Assembly (NCBI GenBank): GCA_028685185.1
Contig: JAQUEK010000001.1
Location: 252,248-316,247 of the forward strand
DNA: 64,000 nt
Direction: 5' to 3'
DNA from: Candidatus Altimarinota bacterium
GTDB taxonomy: Bacteria; Patescibacteriota; Gracilibacteria; BD1-5; UBA2023
The position numbers and the translations under genes were made by a program. Of the stretch, positions 31,213 through 43,503 are shown one piece after another; position 1 is the stretch's first letter, and every line of letters starts with the position of its first letter. Below the pieces are notes generated by a model that was not told the origin of the DNA, did no database searches, and saw nothing but the letters and a program-made list of their open reading frames with translations.

Positions 31213-33324
31213 TTATTTTTCACTAAATTCCCATATAGGGTCATTTTCTTCTGAAGGGTTTTTTATGAACGTTTCGCATCTTCTGAAAAAGACATCTGAA
31301 ACATTATCTCAAAGAACCTTAAGCTTTAGGAAGATATCTTTTGCTTTAATGAATTCCTTCTGAAAATACATATCCAATCATAGCTCGAATTTTCTTATAA
31401 GGTCAAGCATTTCTGAAGATACCTCATTCCTATATCAGACAAGTTCATATATCATCAGGGATTTTTTCTTTCACTTTACCTTTATTATATCAAGCTTCCT
31501 GAAAATAAAATCTGCATTATCTCAATTCAAAACCAATTCCTTAAGCTGATTCACTATGGATTCTGACACGCATATCTTTGTTCAATAATGCTTATTTATA
31601 GACTCCAGCCTTGATGCAATATTAACATTGTCTCAGATGGCCGTATATTCTATCTTATTCCCAAGGCTTCATATGTTTCAGACGATCGCCTCACCTTTAT
31701 TTATTCACATCCTTACAGATAGCTCAAATCAGTATTTTTCCATAAGCTCATCCTTCATGCTCTCTATTATCTTTTGCTGTTCCAATGCTGCCTTACATGT
31801 ATTGTAGACTTGATATTTCTCATTCGAAAATGTTCACCAAAGCGCCATTACAGCATCTCATTCATATTTGTTTATGAATCATTTGTTGTTTATGATGACA
31901 TCGCTAACTTCCTTTAAATATCTCTTGAGGAAATCCATGAGCTCATGCGGTTCCAGATTTTCTGAAAGAGATGTGAACCCTGCAATATCAGAAAAGAAAA
32001 TAGTTATATCTTTTTTATCTCAATTAAGATCGATCTTCTTATAATCATTCAAAACAGTATCTACCAGGTCCTTTGCCAAATATTGGCTCAATGCATCCTT
32101 AAGTATCCTTTTTCACTTATCTTCATAGATATATCGGTAAAGGCTTACGAATATGAATGAGAGAAATATAGAGATGAAGAAATAAACCGGTGATGAGAAA
32201 ATCGTATTATATGTGATGAATATGAAATTATATACTTTAAAATAAACCACGATCAGGAAGAAAAGGGAAATTATGAAGTAGAATTTATGTAGCTTTCAGA
32301 ATATATCATGCACTCACAGAAGAGTTATAAGGAATATGAAAAGCACAAGTACAAGAAGCTCCTTTTGGAAATCTATGAAAAATATGACTTTTTTGTTTAG
32401 GATTGTGTTTATCGCATTTGCATGGGTATATACTCATGGCATTATTCAAAACGGCGTATTGAACTCATCATGAAGTCAAAGTGCAGTCGATCATATGAGG
32501 ATGATCTTATCCTTTATCATATCCTTATCATAATCTCAATTGTATATGTCGAGAAAAGATACCCTGTTGAAAAAATTATTGTTGGCCGAATAGTTTATGA
32601 AAAGCTCCCTGTTATTTTTCAGATAAGGGATATTTACTCCATAGAAATTTACGAAATCGCTTTTGAGGTCATCTTCGGTTATATTTTTCTTCTCTCAATA
32701 TATTTCCCTATAATATCTATCCAAAATCATTATTGAAAATGACTTTATGATATCACCTTTGAAGTTGAAAAAAGGCTTTATGGAGTATACCATATTATTA
32801 TATCTGTTCACTGTAGGAAGGACATCTCAGATTCAGCTAGAGCTTTCTGTGAATGTCTCAATCGGATAAAGCTTTGATATTGCTTGAGATGCTAATATCA
32901 CATTTCCCGCTTTTTCAAAAGAATCCTTTAATATCGCATCATTCTTGGGATCCTGTTTTTCAGAGAATAGGATGTCGGCTCATATCACTATTGCTCAATC
33001 CTGCTTTAGCCTATCTATGACTTTTGCATAATATTCCCTTTTGAAATCCTGCCACCTTCAAAGTCATCATTTATCCGAATCTTCAAGCGTCCTATCATCT
33101 ATTTCGATAACCGTAATGATTGGTTTCTGATTTTTTTTATATGCAACTCTCTCAGTGTAAAGCTCGTTCTGCAAAGTCAGATTGACTCTGGTAAATATAT
33201 CTCAGAATAATCAGGCCTTCAAAAAAAGAATAACAACTATGACAGAAACCGAAATGAATATCGATATGAAAAACTTATTGTTCAGATTCAGCTTTCTGTT
33301 CAGGAAATCATTAGTTTTGCTCAT
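31213..33324 (-). CDS. Membrane CHASE2-sensor adenylate/guanylate cyclase
   Basis: Class III nucleotide cyclase making a cyclic nucleotide in response to an outside signal. It is 703 residues: N-terminal span near 20-37, an extracytoplasmic CHASE2 domain (about 50-350, with ILIGSTALGLHDEFNTPFG and YTHANAINTIL), membrane spans near 370-440, and a cyclase domain near 470-640. Metal Asp are in FFSDIAGFTSLSE and YEGDAVMALWG; the transition-state Asn/Arg are in GDNVNIASRLES. Substrate choice (ATP or GTP) is not decided. It starts 2 bp after the FecR-domain gene, with which it forms a pair. Confidence 0.88.
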
Positions 33325-33326
33325 TT

Positions 33327-34670
33327 TTATTTGAAAATATTTATAATTATCTCTTTTGCATTATCGACTTTCTCATTGATTGCATCCTTTGTTTTCTCAA
33401 CCTTATCGTTTATGGCTTTGATATTTTCCATCGGACTGTTATGTAATGCGCTATCCTGAATCTCTTTTATGATATCCTTGACCGGTCAGTTTATCTTATC
33501 GAAAATCGTGTTTATCTTTTTCAGGCTATCTTCATCAAAATTCTTCAGAAGGCTTCTTATATATTCCTTATCTAGGGTTCTTTCAGTATAGGAATTGATA
33601 TAACCCTTTAATTTCTGTTCGCTTGAACTGAAATTATTGTTTACCGAATCTATGTAATCATACATGTTCAGCCTTAGGAAATCCTTTATATATTCTTGCT
33701 TATCCTCTTCTTTGGCAGAATCTATTATCTCATTCCTAAGATTGGCCTTAAGCATTATAGTTGAGGAATCATTTGGCATGCTATTGACATTCTGATACAG
33801 ATTAACAAAGAACCTGTTCAATTCCTGTTTGTTTTCAGAGTTGAAGGAATTATTCAGTATACCCTTAACTTCTTTCAAATTATCAGTTTTTCAATCAAGA
33901 AGATCATCTATCGATTGCTTTAATTTGATATCTGAGATTGAAGAGCCTATCTTTTTTCTCCAATCCGTAATAAGCTTATTCACATAAATAAAGTCTTCTT
34001 TCCTGTTCCAATTAACCCAGGCATTCTCAAGCGATTTATCAGTTAAGAAATCAAGTCATCATAACCCTTTCCTTATCTTTCATTCAGGGATCTCATAATC
34101 CTTATTGTTCGAATTATCCTTTATCACTATGGAATGATCTACGGCATGGACATAATTCCTGTCTATATTTATCTCAAATACAGTTCATCTTACTGTAGCA
34201 GCAAGTCTTTCATTATCATATGTCTCGGTGAATGAGGATTTGCTGTCGAGATATCTAACTATGTTGGACCATGATTTTCATCATTCGATATCAAATTTTA
34301 TATTGGAAGTGCTCGTCTCTTTTTTGAAATGCAGATCGGTTATGTTTATAGATGTTTTCTCTCAAAGCCTCGTAATGCTTCAATCAGACCAGAAAATCGT
34401 AGCAGTTGACTTCGTAAGCGTCCTTATCTTATCTCATTTGAAAATATCCTCCTTGTTTCATTTCGTTATCTTTATTATCTTATCCCTTTTTATTATGGCA
34501 TTTCAATCTGTAATGAGGATATAGGGATTAACCTTATCATAATCGACTACCGAAGCATTGAGATTATTTTTGTTCACGTCTCAGAATATTATAAAGAACA
34601 ATGAAGCTATCAGTATCAATATAAGAATCACGATCTTATATTTAAGTAAAAATGAGGTTAATTTATTCAT
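33327..34670 (-). CDS. FecR-domain membrane protein
   Basis: A 447-residue protein with an N-terminal membrane anchor (ILILIASLFFIIFG) and an extracytoplasmic FecR-like domain at about 60-190 (GDKIRTLTKSTATIFWSDGS; ITRLGEKTSINI; VRGTVFEI), followed by a long charged helical region. FecR-domain proteins are often found beside CHASE2 cyclases. The gene is immediately upstream of the cyclase and almost overlaps it, so the two are probably one sensory unit. The ligand is unknown. Confidence 0.75.
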
Positions 34671-34754
34671 ATTAAATAAAAAAGATTAGAAAAATTAATA
34701 TTTTTCATTATTCTACTACAAAAGCTGAGAAAATAAAATTTATTTAAATCTGAA

Positions 34755-35162
34755 ATGAGAAAAAGATACCAATACATACTTTCGATATTGATCATCGTCA
34801 TAATATATGAGCTTTACCTCATATTCTCTTTCAAGTACATAGATATACAAAAAGATTCAATCATCACATCAACAGAGGATAGAATAGTGAAAAGCAAAGA
34901 AAAATTGGAAGAAAAGAAAAAATATTTCGATTATATAAATTCATCGGCATATAAGGATAAGATTGCAAAATCATCACAGAATAAAAAGAACCCTTGAGAG
35001 GATGTGACCTTCATAGTAACAAAAGAGGAGATAGATCAATACAAGAAGATAGATGTAAATACCCAGATGTTCCAAGTGCAGGAACAAAAAGGTCCGACAT
35101 ACTGAATGTCGAACCCTCAAAAGTGGATCTATTATATATTTAAGTTTGATATAAGGGATTAA
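34755..35162 (+). CDS. Single-span coiled-coil protein, DivIC/FtsB-like
   Basis: A 135-residue protein: short basic cytosolic start, one span near 7-27 (ILSILIIVIIYELYLIF), then a charged helix (TSTEDRIVKSKEKLEEKKKY) and a polar tail ending YYIFKFDIRD. The layout is that of the septal FtsB/DivIC proteins, but no diagnostic motif is seen, so this is a topology-based guess. It is divergent from the FecR-type gene and convergent with the MBL gene. Confidence 0.55.
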
Positions 35163-35170
35163 TTCCTGTA

Positions 35171-35812
35171 TTAATCGAAAATGAATCAGGATATGTCTAT
35201 ATCCTTGAGCAACGAGCTCTTTCAATGTCATGGATAAATGATCGTTTCCGGATTCAAATTACCTAATCTGCTAAGGCTTTCCTTTATGAGACCGGGATCT
35301 CAGGTAGGAAGATCTGTTCTTCAATAAGTGTTTTCAAACAGAACATCTCATGTGAAGCAAATGCCATGCTCTTCAATCAAAAATGATGAACATCCTATTG
35401 TGTGCCCGGGAGTATATATTGATCTTATTCAATCCATGATTTCAGAGTCCTTGAATTTATGGATATTTTTAATATGTTCATCTGAAACTCTGAAATCAGC
35501 ATTAAAGTATCATGATAGGCTATAATCGCTGTTTATCAGAAAATCGAACGCATTTTCATGTATATGACAATTCAGATTCGGAAATCTTTCCATAAGAACA
35601 TCTATTCATGCTATGTGATCAAAATGTCAGTGAGTAATGAAAAGATTATCAAGTCTTCAGAATTTCTCTTGGATCACATCCACCACTTCGCTATTATCAG
35701 AAAATCAGGCATCGATAAGATTTACCTTACCTTTATATTCAAACAGATAAAGATTGGTCTTCATCGGAGGATCTGTCCTTAAGTTCAATACTTCAAGTTC
35801 CTTGTAATGCAT
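35171..35812 (-). CDS. Metallo-beta-lactamase-fold hydrolase
   Basis: Zn-dependent hydrolase of the glyoxalase II/MBL type, 213 residues. Metal ligands: THGHFDHIAG near residue 60 (UGA codes the G), TPGHTIGC near 132, the Asp in CFTGDVLF near 153 and the last His in YPGHG near 195. GRTDLPTGD near 163 is typical of glyoxalase-II-like members. The substrate is unknown. It is convergent with the DivIC-like gene. Confidence 0.88.
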
Positions 35813-35848
35813 TATTTGGAATAATATTTAAGTTGTTAAAATTAGAAT

Positions 35849-35882
35849 AAAAAAATCTCTCCTTCCGGAGAGATTTTTTTAT
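35849..35882. terminator. Terminator between gyrA and the MBL gene
   Basis: AATCTCTCC and GGAGAGATT arms with T-run on both sides lie directly after the gyrA stop (minus strand) and before the MBL promoter region. Confidence 0.88.
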
Positions 35883-35885
35883 TGG

Positions 35886-38507
35886 TTATTCATCTATCTC
35901 CAGACCGACCTGGACTTCGTTTCACTCGGTTGTTATTCAGTCCTCATCTCATTCTCATGCTTTCATTACTGTTGCGCTTATAAGGACATCCGCCTTTCAT
36001 TTTATCTTTGTAAGTATAACTCATTGTGTTACACGTGATGTGACTCTTATTCATTTAAGTGTAAGTCTGATGGTTTGTCATGATTTGGATATAAGAAGAA
36101 CCTCTCATGCGTCCTTATCCTCATCTGTAAGAAGACTTACTCAGACAATATCTCAAGTTTTGGCAGTCATAGCAGAAACCTTCACTCAGCTTCATCATCT
36201 TCATTGTTCTCTGTAATCCTCAATATCGGTTATCTTACCTAGTCAGTTTTCAGTAACGGTGAATACATATCGATCTCAATCGCAAACTACATCAGCCTCT
36301 ATGACCTTATCATCTTTTCAGATTTTCATTCATCTTACTCAAGCTGCAGCTCTTCACATAACCCTGACATCCTCTTCATTGAATTGGATTGCCTTTCATT
36401 TTTTTGAAACGATAAGAACATTGTCAGTTCAATTTGTTACTTTTACCCAACCTAGCTCATCTCAATCTCTTGGCTTCATAACGATAAGACCTGAATTCCT
36501 TATATTTTGGACATCTTCGATATCAAGCCTTTTCACTATTGCATTCTTAGTGATAAGAACAAGATGTTTTCAGTTTATCTGGTTCATATCTAGGATAGTG
36601 GTGATCTCCTCATCCTTCTGAAGCGACAATAGGTTAATAATAGGCTGTCACTTTGCAGTCCTTTGTGTTTCTGGTATTTCATATGCAGGCATTCTGAATA
36701 CACGTCATGTATTAGTGAAGAAAAGCAGATCATTATGATTTTTCGTGGAAATTATTATCCTTACTTCATCTTCATCCTTAACAGCGACAGTGACTCATCT
36801 TCATCATCTTCTCTGAGTTCTGAAAGCATTTGCTTTTATCCTTTTTATATATGAGTTTTTAGACAAGGTGATGACGATTTCCTCATTAGGTATAGTATCG
36901 CGAGGATTGAATTCTCATATTGCTCATTCGTTCACTTGAGTCTTTCTCTCATCTCAGAATTTTTCTCTTATTTCAAGCAATTCAGTACCAATTATAGTAC
37001 TCACTCTTTCAGGATTTGCCAAGATATCTTTCAGATCAGCTATTAAAGCCAATTTTTCAGCTAACTCATCCTCGATCTTCTGTCTTTCAAGACCTGATAG
37101 TCTCTGTAATTGCATTTCAAGGATTGCCTGAGATTGTTTTTCTGATAGAGAGAATCTTTCCATTAGGTTTGCATGAGCTTCTTCTCTTGACTTTGAAGCC
37201 TTTATGGTAGCTATGACCTCATCTATATGATCCAAGGCTATCTTGAGTCACTCTAGGATATGTGCTCTGGCTTCAGCAACCTTAAGCTCATATATGGTTC
37301 TTCTTGTTATGACATCCCTTCTATGTTCTATGAATTCTTCAAGGATTTCCAGAAGATTGAATAATTTTGGCTGCAGTCCTCATTCATGCAACGCGATCAT
37401 ATTGAATGAAAAGCTAGTCTGAAGCGGTGTCAGCTTATAAAGCTGATTCAGAATCTTCTTAGGAAAAGCGTCTTTTTTTAACTCTATAACTATTCTTACA
37501 TCTTCTTTATTCGATTCATCTCTGATATCATGTATTCAGACTATTATCTTGTCTCTTACAAGATCAGCGATCTTTATGATGAAGTTTGATTTGTTAAGCT
37601 GATATGGAACTTCTGTTATTATTATTGCTTGTCTTCAGTTTTTCGCTTCATCGATTATAGCCTTTCATCTTAGTACTACACTTCATCTTCATGTTGCATA
37701 TGCATTCAGTATATCTTTTTTATTGTAGATTATTCATCAAGTTGGAAAATCAGGTCACTTGATGAAATTCATAAGATCCTCTATGGTGATTTCAGATTTG
37801 TTCGGGTGATTCAATATATACATCAAAGCATCCAATAGTTCAGTAAGATTATGAGGAGGTATGTTTGTCGCCATTCAGACAGCTATTCACATAGCTCAGT
37901 TCAAAAGCAGGTTAGGTATTCTTGTAGGCAATACAGAAGGTTCTGTAGTACTAGCATCATAGTTATCTCTCCAATTTACAGTATCCTTATCAATATCAGC
38001 TAACAGATATTCTGTTATTTTCGCCATCTTAGCCTCAGTATACCTCATTGCTGCAGCTCAATCTCAATCCATTGATCAGAAATTTCACTGTCAGTCTACA
38101 AGCATATATCTCATGCTGAAATATTGTGCCATCCTTACCATAGCCTCGTATATAGATGAATCACCATGTGGATGATACTTACTCATTACATCTCAGACTA
38201 CCCTTGCAGATTTCCTATGCTTTCAGCTTGATCTCAATCAACCTTCATGCATAGCATAAAGGATCCTTCTATGAACTGGTTTCAATCAATCTCGGATATC
38301 AGGCAATGCACGTGAAACGATTACGCTCATGGCATATTCAAGATAACATGTTTCCATCTCCTCGACTATTGATCTTCATTGATCTCCAGAATAAACAAGA
38401 CCTGTAGGTATGTCCAATTGTGTTTCTGTTATTACATCATTTTGACTCTCTGGCTCAGCTTCTTGCGGAAACAATTCCTCGTTTTCTAAACTATTATTTT
38501 CAGGCAT
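35886..38507 (-). CDS. gyrA: DNA gyrase subunit A
   Basis: Breakage-reunion subunit of the type II topoisomerase that adds negative supercoils. It is 873 residues. An acidic N-terminal extension of about 35 residues precedes [20 protein letters not shown] and [13 protein letters not shown]; the catalytic Tyr is in [10 protein letters not shown] near 156; [13 protein letters not shown] and NIPPHN follow. The C-terminal beta-pinwheel holds a GyrA-box-like GRGGSGVKV, which favours gyrase over ParC. It is followed by a terminator and stands as a single gene; gyrB is not in the window. Confidence 0.95.
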
Positions 38508-38622
38508 AAAAAATAAGCATATTAAGGCTAAATATCGAGCTAAAATATACTTATTTTTGTGTTATTTGCAAATGATTTTTGGTCTTTTTTTTCTCTTAAA
38601 ATACAAGAAAATGCAATGATTT

Positions 38623-39270
38623 TTATCTGAAATCAGATAATTCCAAAGTGATATCTCAAAACGTTATGATATTTTTTGGTTTTTCAGTATAAGACATGCT
38701 ATTTCTTCATCTTTTTTCCTTAACCAAGACCTCAGAACGCCTATCGATCGTATATGGCGGATAAGCAACTCAATTATAGAAGATATTTACAGTGTCTCAA
38801 AAATATTCGATATCCACATTTCTGATATTTCAATTGAAATTCAAAGTACAGCTATATGAATTCTCTCACGTCTTTGTGATCTTAGATCAAGATGAAATTC
38901 CTATAAGTTCTTTTTTTTCATCAGTATGCCATGTTTTAGGCTTAAATAATTTTCAATCAGCAACCCTTGATACTTTTAATAAGGATCATCCTGTTATCCT
39001 AAATGGCACTTCATTGCTCATTGTCTCTTTTTTCGAAAGCTCACTTAGCTGGAATTGTAATACCCTTATCTTAGAGTTTATGATTGAGATCTTTGTCGAT
39101 GCGAATTCTGAATCATCTCATTCGTATCTGTCAAGCTCTTTTTCAAGATTTGTGATCTCATTAAGGATATCTTCCGGGGATTTCTGCACTTCAGGCGTTA
39201 TTTTATTCTCCCTATAATTATCAGTATGTTCTGAAGTGCTTTTGTTAAAGCTTATTTTCAATCATCACAT
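38623..39270 (-). CDS. Hypothetical protein, coiled-coil N-terminus
   Basis: A 215-residue protein. The N-terminal part (SPEDILNEITNLEKELDRYE) looks like a coiled coil; the C-terminal part is beta-rich (KTGENSYSCTLNFNGNIRNV; YFGDTVNIFYNG). I recognise no family. It starts 10 bp after the preceding 121-residue gene, so the two are an operon. UGA-coded Gly fit turn positions. Confidence 0.65.
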
Positions 39271-39280
39271 GATCTTTAGA

Positions 39281-39646
39281 TTAAAAAATAAAATTTTCCG
39301 CTTTTGCGTTCAATATTCAGGCCTTGAGCTCAGCCAATGCCCGTTTCTCGATTCAATTCAACTCTGAGAACCTATCGGCAAGATATATTTCAATCTCTTC
39401 GAATTCCTCACGGCTCATCTCAAACACTTTAGCTATCAGTCACTCCTTTTTTATATTGACCTCTCAGAAAATCAGTTTTAGCTTATCGACATCCAGTATA
39501 TCCGAAGATTGCTTCACTATATTGAGTTCAAGATTCGCTTGAACGAAAAGATCGCAATATATAGTTATATCCTGCTTGAATATCTCTATTTCAGGCAATG
39601 GAACGTAATCCTGCTCCTCTTCGTCATTTGGATGTATTTTTGCCAT
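39281..39646 (-). CDS. Small acidic hypothetical protein
   Basis: A 121-residue acidic protein starting MAKIHPNDEEEQDYVPLPEI, with helical C-terminus FEEIEIYLADRFSELNGIEK. No family is recognised. A longer start at 39715 is possible but adds a hydrophobic stretch untypical of the rest, so the inner ATG at 39646 is preferred. It is the first gene of a two-gene unit. Confidence 0.6.
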
Positions 39647-39764
39647 GAAGTACTGTAAAAGGATTAATTTAAACCAATGATAGCATATTAGAAAATTTTT
39701 TGCAAATTCGAGCATTGTATATAAAAGAATGAAAACATCAATTAAAATATCATTGACGAAAAAT

Positions 39765-39800
39765 AAAAAACCATCTTATGAAAGATGGTTTTTTATTTTT
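39765..39800. terminator. Terminator after the VirB2-like gene
   Basis: AAAACCATCTT and AAGATGGTTTT arms with flanking A- and T-runs. It lies just past the stop of the minus-strand VirB2-like gene. Confidence 0.85.
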
Positions 39801-39807
39801 AAAGTCT

Positions 39808-40260
39808 TTATAGATTTGAAAAATCACTTGGCAGTCAACCGTTAGCATCAGTTCAGCTTGGACTTAGATTTATGTCATTTTTTGATCAGAAGAACTTTAC
39901 GGACAAATCTTGAATTGTAGAGAAAATTACATTTGGCGAAACATATTTAGATACATTTAGACCTAGCATATCTCAAAGCTTTGGTGTGACAAAAACTGAA
40001 AGTATTATAACTATAAGTCATATGACAGAATATCTTATGCTGTTTGTAGCTGGTTTAACCTTATCTTCCTTTCAACCAGACAATATAAGCATAACTCCTC
40101 ACCAGATAATAAAGAAAACCGCCAACATTCAAGAAAAAAGGATTATCAATGCTATGGCAACTCTGATTATATCATCTAATTCATATACATTGCTTGCGCT
40201 AATTCAAGAGGATTGAGCAAAAGCGGTATCTATAAATAGAAATTTTAATACATCTATCAT
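39808..40260 (-). CDS. Two-span VirB2/pilin-like membrane protein
   Basis: A 150-residue protein with an N-terminal hydrophobic start (VLKFLFIDTAFAQSSG, possibly a signal ending AFAQ), a span near 40-65 (VAIALIILFSGMLAVFFIIWG), a basic loop GGKEDKVKPATNSIRYSVIG and a second span. This is the usual layout of VirB2/TrbC-like pilins and small CPR membrane proteins. The tail is polar. Function is inferred from topology. It has its own terminator. Confidence 0.6.
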
Positions 40261-40324
40261 AATAGGTGTTAAGTTAGTTAATTAATGAGAATATATTCAA
40301 GTAAATCCAAAAGTAAAAAGATTT

Positions 40325-40363
40325 TTAAAAAAGAACTATAGTTATAGTATAGTTCTTTTTTGG
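40325..40363 (-). terminator. Terminator after the khpA gene
   Basis: AAAAAAGAACTATA and TATAGTTCTTTTTT-type arms; the minus-strand T-run is clear. It ends the rpmB/rpsP/khpA transcription unit. Confidence 0.85.
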
Positions 40364-40384
40364 AAATATCAATTTATTGGATGA

Positions 40385-40621
40385 TTATTCAACAACTTTT
40401 AAGTTTAATCTTGAATTAGTCTTTGATCCATATACTCTTAATACAGTTCTAATTGCGTTTATTGTTTTACCATCCTTTCAGATAATAGTACCAATATCTT
40501 CTTTATTAACCTTTAAAGTTAATAATGTTCATAGATCGTCTTCTTTTTGTTCAATCTCAACATCTGTTGCGTTTTTAACTAAAGATGTAATTATAAATTT
40601 TAGGAATTCTACAGCTGTCAT
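40385..40621 (-). CDS. khpA: KH-domain RNA-binding protein KhpA
   Basis: A 78-residue single KH domain. The GxxG loop is IIGKDGKTINAI, with the first G coded by UGA. The start AVEFLKFIITSLVKNATDVE is typical of KhpA. KhpA binds RNA, often with KhpB, and is commonly next to rpsP as here (37 bp downstream). Confidence 0.9.
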
Positions 40622-40657
40622 TATTAGGAAATTATAAATATAAAATATAAATTAAAA

Positions 40658-40885
40658 CTATTTGTTTTTTTCTATAATCTTTTTCAGACTATCAGAATAT
40701 TGAGCTCAAGTTGCAATATATTTATTAGCTTCTTCAAGGTCAATCTTGAATTCTTTTGAAATAGGATTATAAAATCCCAATACCTTTTGGTATCAATGTT
40801 TTGGTGCTTTTTTTGCTTCAGTCAAAACAACTCTGTAAAAAGGTAAATTCTTTCTTCAAGCTCTGGATAATCTTATTTTTAACAT
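40658..40885 (-). CDS. rpsP: Small ribosomal subunit protein bS16
   Basis: A 75-residue 30S assembly protein. MLKIRLSRAGRKNLPFYRVV is the family's start; GFYNPISKEFKIDLEEANKY follows. Three glycines are UGA-coded. It precedes khpA, as in many bacteria. Confidence 0.94.
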
Positions 40886-40919
40886 GATTAAGAAATTTAA
40901 ATTAATAAATGTATAAATA

Positions 40920-41004
40920 TGGTGCCCGGGGCGGGAATCGAACCCGCACTCCCGAAGGAACAGGATTTTAAGTCCTGCGTGTCTACCAATTTCACCACCC
41001 GGGC
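40920..41004 (-). tRNA. tRNA-Leu(UAA)
   Basis: An 85-nt class II tRNA with acceptor GCCCGGG/CCCGGGC, anticodon loop CTTAAAA (anticodon UAA), a variable arm and an encoded CCA. It lies between rpmB and rpsP. Confidence 0.95.
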
Positions 41005-41048
41005 AAATTGGTAGGAAACAATAAATTATTTCCTACAAAAAATAGTTA

Positions 41049-41246
41049 TTATAGAACTCAATTCTTCTTTAAAGTTCTGATTGCATTAGCGCTAAGCCTA
41101 ATTCTCATAATAAGACCTGTTGCAGGATCTTTGATATTCTTCCAAAAAAGATTCGGGATGAATTTTCTTTTTGTTCTTCTTACTGAATGAGAAACATTGT
41201 TTCAAGTGGAAGTTTTTTTTCAGGTCAACTGACAAACTCTAGACAT
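41049..41246 (-). CDS. rpmB: Large ribosomal subunit protein bL28
   Basis: A 65-residue 50S protein. MSRVCQLTGKKTSTGNNVSH and RTKRKFIPNLFWKNI are characteristic. TGA codes the G of LTGKK. It follows rpsJ by 32 bp and precedes tRNA-Leu. Confidence 0.93.
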
Positions 41247-41278
41247 ACTCTATTATTAAAAGTTAAAAGTTACGTTTT

Positions 41279-41599
41279 TTATACAATTTTTATATCAACA
41301 CCTACTCAAGAAGGAATATTGATTCCTTGTAGCAATTCTAATGTCTTAGAAGTTGGTTCCTTGATATCTATAATTCTTTTGTGTCTTCTTATCTCAAATT
41401 GTTCTCTTGCATCTTTATTGACAAAAGTTGATCTGTTTACAGTTATTTTTTCTAGCTTTGTTGGCATAGGAATAGGTCAAACAACAATTGCTCATGAATC
41501 TTTTGCAGTAATAACGATTTTCTTTACAGCTTCATCGATTAATTTGTGCTCGAATGCTCTAACAACTATTCTAATATTTCCAGTTTTTTTTGCAGACAT
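41279..41599 (-). CDS. rpsJ: Small ribosomal subunit protein uS10
   Basis: A 106-residue 30S protein also known as NusE in antitermination. Motifs: [40 protein letters not shown] and [15 protein letters not shown]. It lies downstream of tuf as in the classic str/S10 junction, but separated from tuf by a large palindrome and not followed by rplC. Confidence 0.95.
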
Positions 41600-41645
41600 T
41601 TGTAAAAATTATAAATTATAAATTTAATTATTATAAATTCATTTC

Positions 41646-41687
41646 CTATATTGTAGATATGTAGCGCGCTATATATCTACAATATAG
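41646..41687. repeat. Long inverted repeat between tuf and rpsJ
   Basis: The 42-bp segment has arms CTATATTGTAGATAT and ATATCTACAATATAG joined by a GC-rich self-complementary centre (TAGCGCGCTA). Outer bases (AAATTCAT / ATGAAT) can extend it. It has no T-run, so it is not a standard intrinsic terminator. It would form a very stable mRNA hairpin between tuf and rpsJ. Confidence 0.75.
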
Positions 41688-41703
41688 ATTTATGAATCTA
41701 CAA

Positions 41704-42900
<1,197 letters not shown>

Positions 42901-42980
42901 AATAATAAAAAAATTAATAAATAAATAATTATAAATTTAAGTGTATCAATCATATGAAAAAAACTATAAAAATCAAAAGA

Positions 42981-43067
42981 TTATTTATTTATTTTTCTCA
43001 TTTTCTTGGTAATTCTTCAAGTCGCTCTCTTTAGTTTCTTGTGAGCTTTTGTTGTTAATCTTGGCAT
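42981..43067 (-). CDS. Tiny basic protein upstream of tuf
   Basis: A 28-residue, very basic frame (PRLTTKAHKKLKRATGRITK...) ending in TAA. Composition is that of a tiny ribosomal or RNA-binding protein, but I cannot match it to bL34, bL36 or bTHX. It lies between a 70-residue small gene and tuf on the same strand. One UGA is read as Gly. Confidence 0.45.
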
Positions 43068-43069
43068 TC

Positions 43070-43282
43070 TTATATTTTATTAATATTAATAGAATATTTC
43101 TTAAATTTAGCGAGTACAAATACTTTTGCGTTTTGTAACCATTTTGTAGCTCATTCAATTTCTTCCCTTCTTAAAATAGCCTTATAATGAGCGATACAAT
43201 TTTCAATCTTTTTTCAAGATTTTGCTCATTTCTTAGTTACGGCATAGTTAAGAGCTCGGGGTCTTTTATTACTTAATCACAT
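43070..43282 (-). CDS. Small basic hypothetical protein upstream of tuf
   Basis: A 70-residue basic frame that starts ATG-TGA (Met-Gly) and includes KRPRALNYAVTKKGAKSGKK and HYKAILRREEIEGATKWL. It ends 2 bp before the 28-residue frame. I recognise no family. It could be a lineage-specific ribosome-associated protein given its place between tRNAs and tuf. Confidence 0.45.
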
Positions 43283-43351
43283 AAATGGGTAGAGTTAAAA
43301 GTACAAAGTATATAGAAAATTTTTTAAGACTTTCCATTTTTTCTTTATTTT

Positions 43352-43428
43352 TGGTGGAGAATAGGAGACTCGAACTCCTGACCCTCTGCGTGCAAGGCAG
43401 ATGCTCTAGCCAACTGAGCTAATTCCCC
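43352..43428 (-). tRNA. tRNA-Ala(UGC)
   Basis: A 77-nt cloverleaf with anticodon loop CTTGCAC (anticodon UGC), acceptor GGGGAAT with its pairing 3' strand ATTCTCC, and an encoded CCA. Confidence 0.95.
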
Positions 43429-43503
43429 AAAAATAATTTTATAAAAATATATTTGATTTTTGGAATAAAATATTTGTTCAAAAAATCAAAATGCAAAACA
43501 AAT

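Noticed and set aside
39647..39715. Longer start for the 121-residue acidic protein
   Set aside because: The extra residues are hydrophobic and unlike the rest, and the inner ATG gives a typical start.
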